Shown here: piece by piece, positions 34,411 to 43,012 of the stretch
Layout of the letters: each line of letters opens with the position of its first letter
Position numbering within the stretch: position 1 is the first letter of the stretch
NCBI GenBank assembly: GCA_040878325.1
Contig: JBBDMM010000001.1
Location: 113,701 to 177,700, forward strand
Source: Acidimicrobiia bacterium
Lineage (GTDB): Bacteria > Actinomycetota > Acidimicrobiia > Spongiisociales > UBA11373
Direction: 5' to 3'
DNA length: 64,000 bases
The notes under the pieces: generated by a model
The model's database searches: none
What the model was told of the DNA's origin: nothing
What the model saw: only the letters and a program-made list of their open reading frames with translations
Translations under genes and position numbers: made by a program

Positions 34411-35181
34411 GTGCTTCTTCGCCAAGAACTCCGGGTCGCGCTCGAGGCCGCCGATGCCGCCGACGCGGTCACCGCGCTCAGATTTCGGGCGCACGACCTC
34501 GCCGTCGATGTGAAGTCCGACGCGACGCCCGTCTCCGAGGCCGACCGCAACGCCGAGCAGGCGATCCGCCGGGTGCTCGAGCGAGCCTTTCCCGCCGACG
34601 CGATCCTCGGTGAGGAGTACGGCGAGGAGACACGCGCCGGACGCCGGTGGATCGTCGACCCGATCGACGCCACGGTCAATTACATCCGGGGGGTACCGGT
34701 GTGGGGCACCTTGATCGCCCTCGAGGCCGACGGGGTTATCGTCGTCGGCGTGGTGTCGGCGCCGGCACTGGGCGCCCGCTGGTGGGCCGCCCGCGGCAGC
34801 GGAGCATGGCACAACGCCTCGAAGATCGCGGTGTCGTCGGTCGGTTCGCTCGCCGACGCCCACCTCTCCTTCAACTCGCTGCTGTCCTGCGAGGCAGCCG
34901 GCTTCGGGGATGAGGCACGAGAACTGTCCCGTCGTTGTGGCCGGACCCGGGGCTTCGGTGACTTCTGGTCGTTCATGCTGCTCGCCGAAGGCGCGGTCGA
35001 CGTGGTGGTCGAGCCGGTCGCCGCAATCTGGGATCTCGCCCCACTTCAGGTGATCGTCGAGGAGGCCGGGGGGCAGATGACCGATCGCTCCGGTCGCCGG
35101 GCGGTCGATGGCGGCAACGCGGTCGCCACCAACGGACTGCTCCATGACGCGGTGATGTCGATCGTTGGCTCAAAGGTTTGA
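34411..35181 (+). CDS. Inositol monophosphatase-family phosphatase (HisN-like)
   Basis: Mg-dependent sugar/polyol phosphatase. About 256 residues from the GTG at 34411, picked because family members begin shortly before LRVALEAADAADA; an in-frame GTG at 34372 is also open. Metal site: ILGEEYGEE, WIVDPIDATVNYIRGVPVWGTLIAL and IWDLAPLQVIVEEAGG. The DPIDATVNY motif differs from the usual DPIDGTxNF. The RGVPVWGTLIAL continuation is typical of histidinol-phosphatases of Actinomycetota (HisN), but inositol-1-phosphatase is also possible. Not in a his operon here. Confidence 0.85.
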   Translation: MLLRQELRVALEAADAADAVTALRFRAHDLAVDVKSDATPVSEADRNAEQAIRRVLERAFPADAILGEEYGEETRAGRRWIVDPIDATVNYIRGVPVWGTLIALEADGVIVVGVVSAPALGARWWAARGSGAWHNASKIAVSSVGSLADAHLSFNSLLSCEAAGFGDEARELSRRCGRTRGFGDFWSFMLLAEGAVDVVVEPVAAIWDLAPLQVIVEEAGGQMTDRSGRRAVDGGNAVATNGLLHDAVMSIVGSKV

Positions 35182-35203
35182 CGGCGCCGCGAGCCGCGGT
35201 AGA

Positions 35204-35482
35204 TCAGGCCCGCTCGGCGGCGAGGTCGGCGACCGCTTGGAGCGGGCCCGGGCCGAGCGCCGCCGACAGCCGCTGCCAGCCCGACCGTGACACGGCGCCC
35301 GTCGCGGCGATCTCGGCGCCTGCGGACGCAACCGCCTCCATCAGCCCGGCGAACACCCCGACCTGGTCGAGCTCTGCGGCGCGTGCCGCTGCCTCCTGCG
35401 CCCGATCAGAATCACCGTCTGCCAGCGCCTGCAGCGCCTGCTCGGCGGCGGTCAACGCCCGGCGCTGCTTATGACCGTCCAC
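35204..35482 (-). CDS. Small Ala-rich hypothetical protein downstream of the dehydrogenase operon
   Basis: 92 residues, 4 bases after the pdhC stop on the same strand and so probably the last gene of that transcript. Almost all helical: ALTAAEQALQALADGDSDRAQEAAARAAELDQVGVF resembles a TPR-like hairpin. A second half reads GWQRLSAALGPGPLQAVADL. Family unknown. Third-position GC matches the neighbours. Confidence 0.55.
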   Translation of the reverse strand: MDGHKQRRALTAAEQALQALADGDSDRAQEAAARAAELDQVGVFAGLMEAVASAGAEIAATGAVSRSGWQRLSAALGPGPLQAVADLAAERA

Positions 35483-35486
35483 CGAT

Positions 35487-36620
35487 TCAGCCCCGCACTT
35501 CGATGGCGGCGATCACCGCGCCGAGGAACTCGCGCCCCAACGCCCCATCGATCACCCGGTGGTCGTAGGAGAGCGACAACGGCATCTCGCGACCGACCAC
35601 GATCTTCCCGTCACGCACCACGGGCCTCTCATCGGCCCGGCCCACCGAGAGGATGGCCGTGGTGCCGTAGGGAATGATCGGCGTGCCGTGGCCGCCACCG
35701 ACGGCCCCGATGTTGGAGATGGTGAAGGTTCCCCCGCGCAGCCGATCGCGGCCGATCGTTCGATCGCGGGCTGCGGCGGCGAGCTCGACGATCTGCTCCG
35801 CAACCTCCTCGATCCCCTGCCCTGGAACCCCACGGACGACGGCGACCATCAGCCCCTCGTTCGTCTCCACCGCGAAGCCCAGGTCGTAATACTTGCGGAG
35901 AACCAGGGTCTCGCCCTCGACCGACGCATTGAACGACGGATACTCAGCGAGCAATGGGGCGATCGCCACCATGAGGATGGCTTCGAGGGGAGTCTGCCGT
36001 CCGCTTGCCTCACCGATCCGGTACCGCTCGGCGAGGATTCCCGAGGCGTCCGCTGACCCGAAGGTGGTGACGTGAGGGATCTCCTGCCACGACCGGGTGA
36101 GGTTGCGGGCGATCGCCAGCCGGGTGGGCGACATCCGCACCCGTTCGACCGGTCCCGCGCTGCCGACCGCCGCTTCGACGTCCTCGCGGATGACCATCCC
36201 TCCCGGCCCCGTACCGGTGACGGCCGAGAGATCGACGCCCATGCTGGCCGCCAGCTTGCGCACCAGCGGCAGTGCCTTGGACCGGTCGCCGTCGGGAGCT
36301 TCCTCGAGGTTGCCGACGATGGGAGCGGCGGCCTTCACTTCGGCACGGCGAGGGGCAGTTGCCGTCGCAGTCCACGACTCGCCCTGCGCTCCGATCACCA
36401 CGAGGATCGCCCCAACCGGCAGCGTGGCCCCCTCGGCGGCACCGTGGTAGAGCACGAACCCGGCGTGGGGGGCGGGAATGTCGACCACGGCCTTGTCGGT
36501 CTCCAACTCGACGATTGGCTGGTCCAGGGCCACCGCGGCACCGACCGGCACCAGCCACCGCACCACCGTCGCCTCGGTCAGGCCTTCGCCGATGTCGGGG
36601 AGCCGGAATTCGTGTGCCAT
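35487..36620 (-). CDS. pdhC: 2-oxoacid dehydrogenase E2 component (dihydrolipoamide acyltransferase)
   Basis: Core of a 2-oxoacid dehydrogenase complex. 377 residues. Lipoyl domain with the lipoylated Lys in ELETDKAVVDI near residue 43, peripheral-subunit-binding domain (ALPLVRKLAASMGVDLSAVTG, GTGPGGMVIREDVEAA), catalytic domain ending with SYDHRVIDGA near residue 351. One lipoyl domain only. The ATG overlaps the E1-beta stop as TGATG. Acyl specificity (pyruvate versus branched-chain) cannot be fixed. No E3 gene is adjacent. Confidence 0.92.
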   Translation of the reverse strand: MAHEFRLPDIGEGLTEATVVRWLVPVGAAVALDQPIVELETDKAVVDIPAPHAGFVLYHGAAEGATLPVGAILVVIGAQGESWTATATAPRRAEVKAAAPIVGNLEEAPDGDRSKALPLVRKLAASMGVDLSAVTGTGPGGMVIREDVEAAVGSAGPVERVRMSPTRLAIARNLTRSWQEIPHVTTFGSADASGILAERYRIGEASGRQTPLEAILMVAIAPLLAEYPSFNASVEGETLVLRKYYDLGFAVETNEGLMVAVVRGVPGQGIEEVAEQIVELAAAARDRTIGRDRLRGGTFTISNIGAVGGGHGTPIIPYGTTAILSVGRADERPVVRDGKIVVGREMPLSLSYDHRVIDGALGREFLGAVIAAIEVRG

Positions 36621-37594
36621 CAGCCTGCCAGTGTCCGTCGGGCGGCAGTCACGATGCGAGCAGGGCTGGGGATGTAGTGGTGCTCGGTGCGCTTGAGCGG
36701 CACCACGGTGTCCCATCCGGTGACACGCTCGACGGGGGCGAGCAGCGAGTAGAGCGCCTGCTCCTGGACGACCGCGGCGATCTCCGAAGCCAGTGAGGCG
36801 GACCGATGGCTCTCCACCACCGCCACCACCCGCCCGGTCTTGCGTGCCGATCCCACGATCGTGGCGTGATCCATCGGCGAGAGCGTACGGAGGTCGATCA
36901 GCTCCACCGACACTCCATCGGCTTCGAGCGTGTCGGCGGCGCGCCCGGCGTCGCGCAGCATCGCCCCATAGGACACCAGGGTGACATCGGCCCCTTCCCG
37001 CACCACCCTGGCCTCCCCGATCGGCACCGTGTAGTGCCCCGCGGGGACCTCCTCCTTGATGGCCCGGTAGACCCGGATCGGTTCGAGGAACACCACCGGG
37101 TCGGGATCGGCAATGGCCGACAGAAGCAGTCCCTTGGCGTCGGCGGGGGTCGCCGGGGCGACCACCTTGATGCCCGGGGTGTGGGCGAAGATCGCCTCCG
37201 ACGACTCACTGTGATGCTCGGCGGCGCCGATCCCACCGCCGAAAGGAATCCGAATGACCAACGGCGCGGTAAAGCGGTGGTTCGAACGGTTGCGGATCCG
37301 GCCGACATGGCTGACGATCTGATCGAAGGCCGGGTAGGCGAATCCGAGAAACTGAAGTTCGGCGACGGGGCGGAGACCGGCGATGGCCATGCCGAAGGCT
37401 GCCCCTACGATCCCCGACTCGGCCACCGGGGTGTCGATCACCCTCCCCCCGTGCCGCTCGTGGAGCCCGTCAGTGACCCGGAACACGCCGCCGGTGACCC
37501 CGACATCCTCGCCGAGGAGGACCACCCGGTCATCGGCGGCAAGGGCGACGTCGAGGGCGTCGTTGAGGGCTTGCGCCAGGTTCAACTCGCTCAC
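36620..37594 (-). CDS. pdhB: 2-oxoacid dehydrogenase E1 component, beta subunit
   Basis: 324 residues from a GTG at 37594 that shares bases with the E1-alpha stop. Transketolase-like domain (LNDALDVALAADDRVVLLGEDVGVTGGVFRVTDGL, DTPVAESGIVGAAFGMAIAG, EHHSESSEAIFAHTPGIKVV) and a C-terminal domain (DVTLVSYGAML, LIDLRTLSPMDHATI). It pairs with the alpha subunit to bind thiamine diphosphate and decarboxylate the 2-oxoacid. Confidence 0.94.
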   Translation of the reverse strand: MSELNLAQALNDALDVALAADDRVVLLGEDVGVTGGVFRVTDGLHERHGGRVIDTPVAESGIVGAAFGMAIAGLRPVAELQFLGFAYPAFDQIVSHVGRIRNRSNHRFTAPLVIRIPFGGGIGAAEHHSESSEAIFAHTPGIKVVAPATPADAKGLLLSAIADPDPVVFLEPIRVYRAIKEEVPAGHYTVPIGEARVVREGADVTLVSYGAMLRDAGRAADTLEADGVSVELIDLRTLSPMDHATIVGSARKTGRVVAVVESHRSASLASEIAAVVQEQALYSLLAPVERVTGWDTVVPLKRTEHHYIPSPARIVTAARRTLAG

Positions 37595-38625
37595 CCTGGT
37601 TCGTCCCCTTGCAGGCGACGCTGGGCCTCGAGCGAACCGGGCGGCTTGGCATACATCCGATCGAACATCGCGTCGGCAGGGAACGGCTCCAGCCCTTCGG
37701 CCTGGGCGACGGCGGCCTCGATCTCGGTGGAGGCCGACTGCTCGATCGCCCCCTCCCAAGCCTCGTCCCATCCGCCGGCCGAGCGGAGGTGAGCCCTGAG
37801 CCGATCGATCGGGTCCTTCTTGCGCCATGCGTCGACGTCCTCGTCGGAGCGATAGCGCCCGGCGTCATCGGTGGTCGTGTGGGGACCGATCCGGTAGGTG
37901 AGGGCTTCGATCAGGGTGGGTCCCTCCCCCGCCCGTGCCCGCTGCACGGCCGTACGCGCCGCCGTCAACACGGCGAATATGTCGTTGCCGTCGACCAGAA
38001 CGCCCGCCATCCCGTAGGCGTCCGCCTTCTGGGCGATCGTCTCGGACGCCGTTTGGCGGCCGCGGCTCATCGAGATGGCCCATCCGTTGTTCTGACAGAC
38101 GAACACCGTCGGAGTGGAATACACGGCTGCGAAGTTCATCGCCTCGTGGAAGTCGCCTTCCGAGGTCGCGCCGTCACCGAAGAGGGTGAGGGCGATGCGG
38201 TCGCTGCCCTTCATCCGTTCGGCCCACCCCAATCCGACCGCATGGATCATGTGCCCGCCCACGGTTATCGACGGCGGCAGCACGTTCACGCCGGCCGGAG
38301 GGGCACCGCCACGCTCGTCGCCCATCCGACCCAAGAGCAGAGCCTCCCACGGGTAGCCGTGCATCCACATCGCCGCGGCGTCCCGATACGTGCCGACCAG
38401 CCAGTCGTCGGGACGCAGCGCCGCCACCGACCCGATCTGGGCAGCCTCCTGCCCTTCGAACTGCGCGTAGGTGGCCAACCGCCCTTGTCGTTGCAGCGCC
38501 GAGCCCTTGCGGTCGTAGACCCGGGCGGTGACCATCGCCGCAAAGAGCCGACGAGCCTCGTCGAGATCGACCGGAGAATCCCCGATCAACGACCCGTCGA
38601 CATCGAGGATGCGAAGCACTTCCAT
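37591..38625 (-). CDS. pdhA: 2-oxoacid (pyruvate-type) dehydrogenase E1 component, alpha subunit
   Basis: 344 residues from the ATG at 38625; a GTG two codons earlier is possible. Thiamine diphosphate motif FGDGATSEGDFHEAMNFAA ending in CQNN, and VYDRKGSALQRQGRLATYAQFEGQEAAQIGS and PPAGVNVLPPSITVGGHMIHAVG. The N-terminus (EVLRILDVDGSLIG) and the RQGRLATYAQFEGQEAAQ block resemble the Bacillus PdhA group, hence the symbol; branched-chain substrates remain possible. First gene of the operon. Upstream is a heptamer element rather than a clear regulator site. Confidence 0.92.
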   Translation of the reverse strand: MEVLRILDVDGSLIGDSPVDLDEARRLFAAMVTARVYDRKGSALQRQGRLATYAQFEGQEAAQIGSVAALRPDDWLVGTYRDAAAMWMHGYPWEALLLGRMGDERGGAPPAGVNVLPPSITVGGHMIHAVGLGWAERMKGSDRIALTLFGDGATSEGDFHEAMNFAAVYSTPTVFVCQNNGWAISMSRGRQTASETIAQKADAYGMAGVLVDGNDIFAVLTAARTAVQRARAGEGPTLIEALTYRIGPHTTTDDAGRYRSDEDVDAWRKKDPIDRLRAHLRSAGGWDEAWEGAIEQSASTEIEAAVAQAEGLEPFPADAMFDRMYAKPPGSLEAQRRLQGDEPG

Positions 38626-38647
38626 TTGCACTGGCGGGATGGTATCT

Positions 38648-38835
38648 GGTCGGCCGGCTGCGCCGGCCTCCCGCGATGCGCCAGTCCCGCGGCTCGCGCC
38701 AGAGTGCCTCTCAAGGCATCTCAGGGTTGGTCGGGTCGCCGCTCGGCGCAATGCGCAATGCGCAATGCGCAATGCGACAGACGCGTCGACGGCGTGTGCT
38801 CGCGTTCCGTCGTATTGCGAATTGCGAATTGCGGG
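38648..38835 (+). repeat. Composite element: ~100-bp module plus inverted heptamer arms (copy X)
   Basis: 38648-38745 is a module with GGCCGGC-TGC-GCCGGCC and a GTGCCT-CTCA-AGGCAT hairpin. Then the left arm, four perfect GCGCAAT units and GCGAC (38746-38778), a 30-base spacer, and the right arm GTCGTATTGCGAATTGCG and on (38809-38835). The last 17 bases of the left arm match the inverted right arm at 15 positions. An inverted relative of the whole unit is at 40420-40590. Confidence 0.8.
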
Positions 38836-38854
38836 CCGAGCGGAGCGAGGCCTC

Positions 38855-40378
38855 CTACACCTCGATCCACTGGAGGGCGGCTACCAGTTCGAGGGCCTCT
38901 GCGTAGTCGCCGCAGCGGGCCTCCACTGAGTCGGTCGGGGCGGTGGGGATCACCATACGGACGGGTGCACCCTCGCTGGAGTAGTCGAGGACTCTGAGCG
39001 GTGGGAGGACCGGGCGTTCCACGGAGATCACCTTCACCGGATCTGGGACTGGACTCGCGTTCACTCGATACAAGCCGACGAGAGTGCATGTCCCTCCCGT
39101 CGGAGTCGAGACTTCGAACCCATGGACCTCGGCGGTTACGTTGCCGTCGGCGTCCATGGTCTGCACCAACCCGATGGCTCGGGCGAAGTGGTATCCGTCC
39201 GGTAGTTCGATGTCGGTGAGCCCGATCGGCAACCGGCGGGGGGCGATCACGCCGTCAGGGGCGAATTCGAGGCGGGACACCTGGCCCGAGAACCAGTAGA
39301 GGGTGTCGGCGGTGGCCAGCATCGTGCCATCGATGCCGATCGGGGGCGAGAACGGGATCCACCCCGCTCCTGCCGCCTCGTAGATGGCCACCCCTACGCA
39401 GGTGCGCACCAGCGGCCGGCCGCCCACCGACAGCACCTCGGGGTCGCAGGCCGAGGCGCGCAGCGGCACAGAATCCACGAATGACCACAACATCGAATCG
39501 GGGGCATCGAGCACCGCCGCCTCGAGGCGCTGGTTCACCAGGAACGCGCCAAGGTCGGTGGCGGCGATGTCCTGCCCATCGGCGGCGATCGGGGTGCCGC
39601 CGAGGTCGAAGTGCCACGAGTCGGAATGAGCCTCCCAGCCGAACAGGAGGCCACGGTCCACCGTGAGGTGCCACTCTCCCGTCCAGGCGGATGAAGCCGG
39701 TCCGGTGATCGGGGGCCCTCCTCCGCTCTCGAGAGAACCCGTGGCTCCTGACACCAGGTCGAAGTAGAGCCCGAGTTCGGGGGCGACGAGACGGCTCGCC
39801 GGCGGAAGCGCAGGGTCGCCGAGCGGAATCTCCTGCCGCGAGACCAGATGATCGGGCCCAAGGAGCTCGAAAAACTCGCCGGTCAGTGGGCGCCACGTGC
39901 GCGACGTCGGGTCCAGGGCGGCCGCGGGGACGCAGGTCGGCTCAGCGGTGCGATCCACCCGGCCCCACAGAACCACCGGCGCCCAGAAGCCTCCAGCGAT
40001 CGCCACCGGGTCGGCCAGATCGCACATCTCGAAGTGGGGCAGCGGCATCAGTGCCCACGAGCCGTCGGCCGGGTCGTATACCCAGGCGTCCTGGAAGAAC
40101 AGCGACGGCGCCAGGTTCTCGTCGCTGTACCCGCCGGTGGTACCGCCGAATACGAAGATCTTCCCGGCGACGTCGGCGACGGCGATCTGCTCGCGGCCGG
40201 CGACCGGTGCACCCGGAACGACCTCCCACGCCGCCCCATACACGCCGTCGATGAAGGGCGCCGTGGTGCTGGTGGAAGCCGACGAAGGCGCCTGCAGCGG
40301 CTGGGTGGTGGGCCACATGAACACGACCGCACCCGCGGCCAAAACCACCGCAATGGGAAGGAAGCGCCGGGCTTTCAT
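38855..40378 (-). CDS. Membrane-anchored secreted protein, Kelch/beta-propeller-like
   Basis: 507 residues from the ATG at 40378. An N-terminal signal anchor (MKARRFLPIAVVLAAGAVVF) and a Ser/Thr linker (SSASTSTTA) are followed by Kelch-like blades with Trp and double-Gly patterns: WEVVPGAPVAGREQIAVADV, KIFVFGGTTGGYSDEN, AWVYDPADGSWALMPLP, ALDPTSRTWRPL. The remainder is beta-rich with scattered Cys. The function is not recognised. It is flanked on both sides by the related elements X and Y, lying between them as if enclosed. Confidence 0.75.
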   Translation of the reverse strand: MKARRFLPIAVVLAAGAVVFMWPTTQPLQAPSSASTSTTAPFIDGVYGAAWEVVPGAPVAGREQIAVADVAGKIFVFGGTTGGYSDENLAPSLFFQDAWVYDPADGSWALMPLPHFEMCDLADPVAIAGGFWAPVVLWGRVDRTAEPTCVPAAALDPTSRTWRPLTGEFFELLGPDHLVSRQEIPLGDPALPPASRLVAPELGLYFDLVSGATGSLESGGGPPITGPASSAWTGEWHLTVDRGLLFGWEAHSDSWHFDLGGTPIAADGQDIAATDLGAFLVNQRLEAAVLDAPDSMLWSFVDSVPLRASACDPEVLSVGGRPLVRTCVGVAIYEAAGAGWIPFSPPIGIDGTMLATADTLYWFSGQVSRLEFAPDGVIAPRRLPIGLTDIELPDGYHFARAIGLVQTMDADGNVTAEVHGFEVSTPTGGTCTLVGLYRVNASPVPDPVKVISVERPVLPPLRVLDYSSEGAPVRMVIPTAPTDSVEARCGDYAEALELVAALQWIEV

Positions 40379-40419
40379 GGGTGAAGAGTAACGGCGGGGC
40401 CCCGATGCGCTGGGCCCCT

Positions 40420-40590
40420 GCAATTCGCAATACGCGATACGCGATACGACGACCACGCGGCTTCAACGCGTGCTGTCGTATCGCGAATTGCGCCGAGCGG
40501 CGACCGCTCCGCCGGCGGAGATGCCTGCAGAGGCACGCTGACGCGAGCCGCGGTTCTTGCGCATTGCGGGAGGTCGGCGCAGCCGACCGA
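40420..40590 (-). repeat. Composite element: inverted heptamer arms plus ~100-bp module (copy Y)
   Basis: Left arm 40420-40450: GCAATTC, GCAATAC, GCGATAC, GCGATAC, GAC. A 24-base spacer. Right arm 40475-40494: GTCGTATCGCGAATTGCGCC. 40495-40590 is the inverse of the module in copy X, with GTCGGC-TGC-GCCGAC and GTGCCT-CTGC-AGGCAT hairpins in reverse complement. It ends at the base before the ftsK stop codon. Confidence 0.8.
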
Positions 40591-42849
40591 CTACGCCCCC
40601 ACTATCTCCCCATTGAGAAGCGAGTCGAGTTCGTCTACCGATACAAGGACGGCGCGGGCTTTGGACCCCTCGGAGGGTCCGACGATTCCCTGGCGCTCGA
40701 GGATGTCCATCACCCGCCCGGCGCGGGCAAAGCCGATCCGGAGCTTGCGTTGGAGCATCGAGGTGGAGCCGAGCTGGGAGCGGACGATCAGCTCGATCGC
40801 CTGACGAACGATGTCGCCGTCTTCTCCCTCGAACTCTTCCTCGTCGGCCCTTGCCGCCTCGGCTGCCTCGAAGACCGCTTCGTAACGAGCCTTGCGCTGG
40901 TTGCGCACGTATTCGACCACAGCGTGGATCTCGGATTCGCTGACCCACGCGCCCTGAATCCGGCGGGCGTGGGGGTCGCGGGCGGTGACGACGATCATGT
41001 CGCCGAGCCCGATCAGCTTCTCGGCGCCCGACAGGTCGAGGATCACCCGGCTGTCCGCCTGTGACGCCACCGAGAACGCCAGCCGCGACGGGATGTTGGC
41101 CTTGATCACGCCGGTGATCACATCGACCGAGGGGCGCTGGGTGGCGATGACGAGATGGATGCCGACAGCCCGGGCCATCTGGGCGATGCGCACGACAGCA
41201 TCCTCCACCGCGCGGCCCGCGACCATCATCAGGTCGTTCAGCTCGTCGACCACCACCACGATGAACGGGAAGCGGTCGTAGTGCTCGCCCTCGAGCATGC
41301 CGCGATCGAACTTCTCGTGGTAGCCGTCGATGTCACGCACCCCTCCCTCGGCGAGCAGGTCGTACCGGCGATCCATCTCGCGCACCGCCCACTGGAGGGC
41401 GTCGGCCGCCTTCTTCGGGTTGGTGATAACCCGGGTGAGCAGGTGGGGAACGTCGTTGTACTGGCCGAGTTCCACCCGCTTCGGGTCCACCAGGATCATC
41501 CGCACCTCTTCGGGCGTGGTGCGGAAGAGCAGCGACGTGACGATGGCATTGATGCACGACGACTTGCCCGCCCCCGTGGCACCGGCAATGAGCACATGGG
41601 GCAGTTCCCCCAGGTTGATCATCTGGGCGCGGCCGGAGATGTCCATGCCGAGGGCGACCTCGAGGGGGTGGACCGCCTCCTTGGCCTCGGGACTGCGCAG
41701 GATGTCACCGAGGGTCACCAAACGACGACGCCGGTTGGGTACCTCGACGCCGATCGCGCTCTTCCCGGGGATCGGGGCGAGGATGCGGACGTCGGGGGTG
41801 GCGAGGGCGTAGGCGATGTCATGCGACAGCCCGGTGACCCGGGCGACCTTGACCCCGGGAGCGAGCTCGATCTCGAATCGGGTGACCGTGGGGCCGGGGA
41901 CGATCCGGGTGAGACGGGCATCCACGCCGTGCTGGATGAAGGTCTGCTCCAACTCGCGCGCCGTCTCGTCGAGCGCCTTCTTCGACTGGCCGGCGCCACC
42001 TCCGAGTTCGAGCAGTTCGAGCGGCGGGAGCGAGTAACCCTGTGTCGGCGCGGACCGCACGGGCTGGGGCGATGCGCCAACACGCCGCTTGGGCACCGAC
42101 CCCGGATTGCCCTGGACGAGAATCTCCGGCCCGGGATCGGGTCGCGGTTCGGGCTTGGAAGACACCAGCCGCGGCGGTGACTGGCGCACCTCGACCACGG
42201 GGGCCCGACGGCGGTTGCCGCTACCTCTGATTCGAGCCCAGCCAGCGCGGAGCAGGTCGGCAACCGTGTGACCCGCCTCGCGCACCGTGGTGCGGGTCAT
42301 CAGCAGCACCCCCAGCGCGGTGAACGCCACCAGGATGGTGAACGCACCCCAGAACCCGACGACGCGGCGCAACGGGAACGCGATCAGCGAGCCGATCGCT
42401 CCGCCCCTCTCCTTGACGAGGTCGAGCGAGTCGGCAAGCGACACCGTGCCGGTCATCAAATGGAACATCGCCAGCGTCGAGAGGAAGGTGATGATGAACC
42501 CGCTCACCAGGCGGCGGTACTCCTCGCGGCGTCGGGTGATCACCAGAAGTGCGCCGAGGACGACGAGCAGCACGCCGACGACATAGCCCCAGACTCCGAA
42601 CAAGACCTGCAGACCGGTTACCAGGCCCTTTCCGAACGGACCGGCGAGGCCAAAGAAGGCGAGGCCGACGAGGACGCCGCCGACGAGCAGGATCACGCCC
42701 CAGACGTCGTCGGCGTTGCTCCCGAACCCGTCGCGGATTCGTTCTCTCAGGGCCGCCAGCGCGGAAGACCCCGATTTTTGCTGAGTTTTGGTGGTGCCGG
42801 TAGCCCGCGCCCGCCCCGAGCCCCGGCGGGCAGGCTTCCGTGTTGCCAT
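40591..42849 (-). CDS. ftsK: DNA translocase FtsK/SpoIIIE
   Basis: Septal DNA pump that clears chromosome termini at division. 752 residues. About four membrane helices between residues 45 and 195, a linker, then the motor: Walker A GATGAGKSSC near residue 420, VDPKRVELGQYNDVPHLL, and Walker B VVDELNDLMM (most members have DELADLMM). The C-terminal winged-helix gamma domain (GSTSMLQRKLRIGFARAGRVMDILE) recognises orienting DNA sequences. It lies next to RNase J, as in other Actinomycetota. Confidence 0.95.
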   Translation of the reverse strand: MATRKPARRGSGRARATGTTKTQQKSGSSALAALRERIRDGFGSNADDVWGVILLVGGVLVGLAFFGLAGPFGKGLVTGLQVLFGVWGYVVGVLLVVLGALLVITRRREEYRRLVSGFIITFLSTLAMFHLMTGTVSLADSLDLVKERGGAIGSLIAFPLRRVVGFWGAFTILVAFTALGVLLMTRTTVREAGHTVADLLRAGWARIRGSGNRRRAPVVEVRQSPPRLVSSKPEPRPDPGPEILVQGNPGSVPKRRVGASPQPVRSAPTQGYSLPPLELLELGGGAGQSKKALDETARELEQTFIQHGVDARLTRIVPGPTVTRFEIELAPGVKVARVTGLSHDIAYALATPDVRILAPIPGKSAIGVEVPNRRRRLVTLGDILRSPEAKEAVHPLEVALGMDISGRAQMINLGELPHVLIAGATGAGKSSCINAIVTSLLFRTTPEEVRMILVDPKRVELGQYNDVPHLLTRVITNPKKAADALQWAVREMDRRYDLLAEGGVRDIDGYHEKFDRGMLEGEHYDRFPFIVVVVDELNDLMMVAGRAVEDAVVRIAQMARAVGIHLVIATQRPSVDVITGVIKANIPSRLAFSVASQADSRVILDLSGAEKLIGLGDMIVVTARDPHARRIQGAWVSESEIHAVVEYVRNQRKARYEAVFEAAEAARADEEEFEGEDGDIVRQAIELIVRSQLGSTSMLQRKLRIGFARAGRVMDILERQGIVGPSEGSKARAVLVSVDELDSLLNGEIVGA

Positions 42850-42901
42850 GTGCGAGCCAGGGTAGGGCAGGGGTGGGCTAGAACAAACGATTGTCCGACA
42901 A

Positions 42902-42998
42902 AGCCCCGGCTCCAGCCCCGGCCCCAGCCAGACCGGTACCAGTAAGGGCCGACCCCGATGCCTCTGGCTGGAGCAGGAGCAGTGGCTGGAGCTGGAGG
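42902..42998. repeat. Inverted arms of hexamer-period repeats
   Basis: Left arm 42902-42932: AGCCCC, GGCTCC, AGCCCC, GGCCCC, AGCCAG. Right arm 42963-42998: CTGGCT, GGAGCA, GGAGCA, GTGGCT, GGAGCT, GGAGG. The arms are imperfect inverse copies (both contain TCTGGCTGG in one orientation) around a 30-base spacer. Same design as the heptamer elements but with a period of 6. It fills the gap between ftsK and the RNase J stop, where TAGCCC-GGA-GGGCTA forms a further hairpin. Confidence 0.65.
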
Positions 42999-43012
42999 TC
43001 TAGCCCGGAGGG

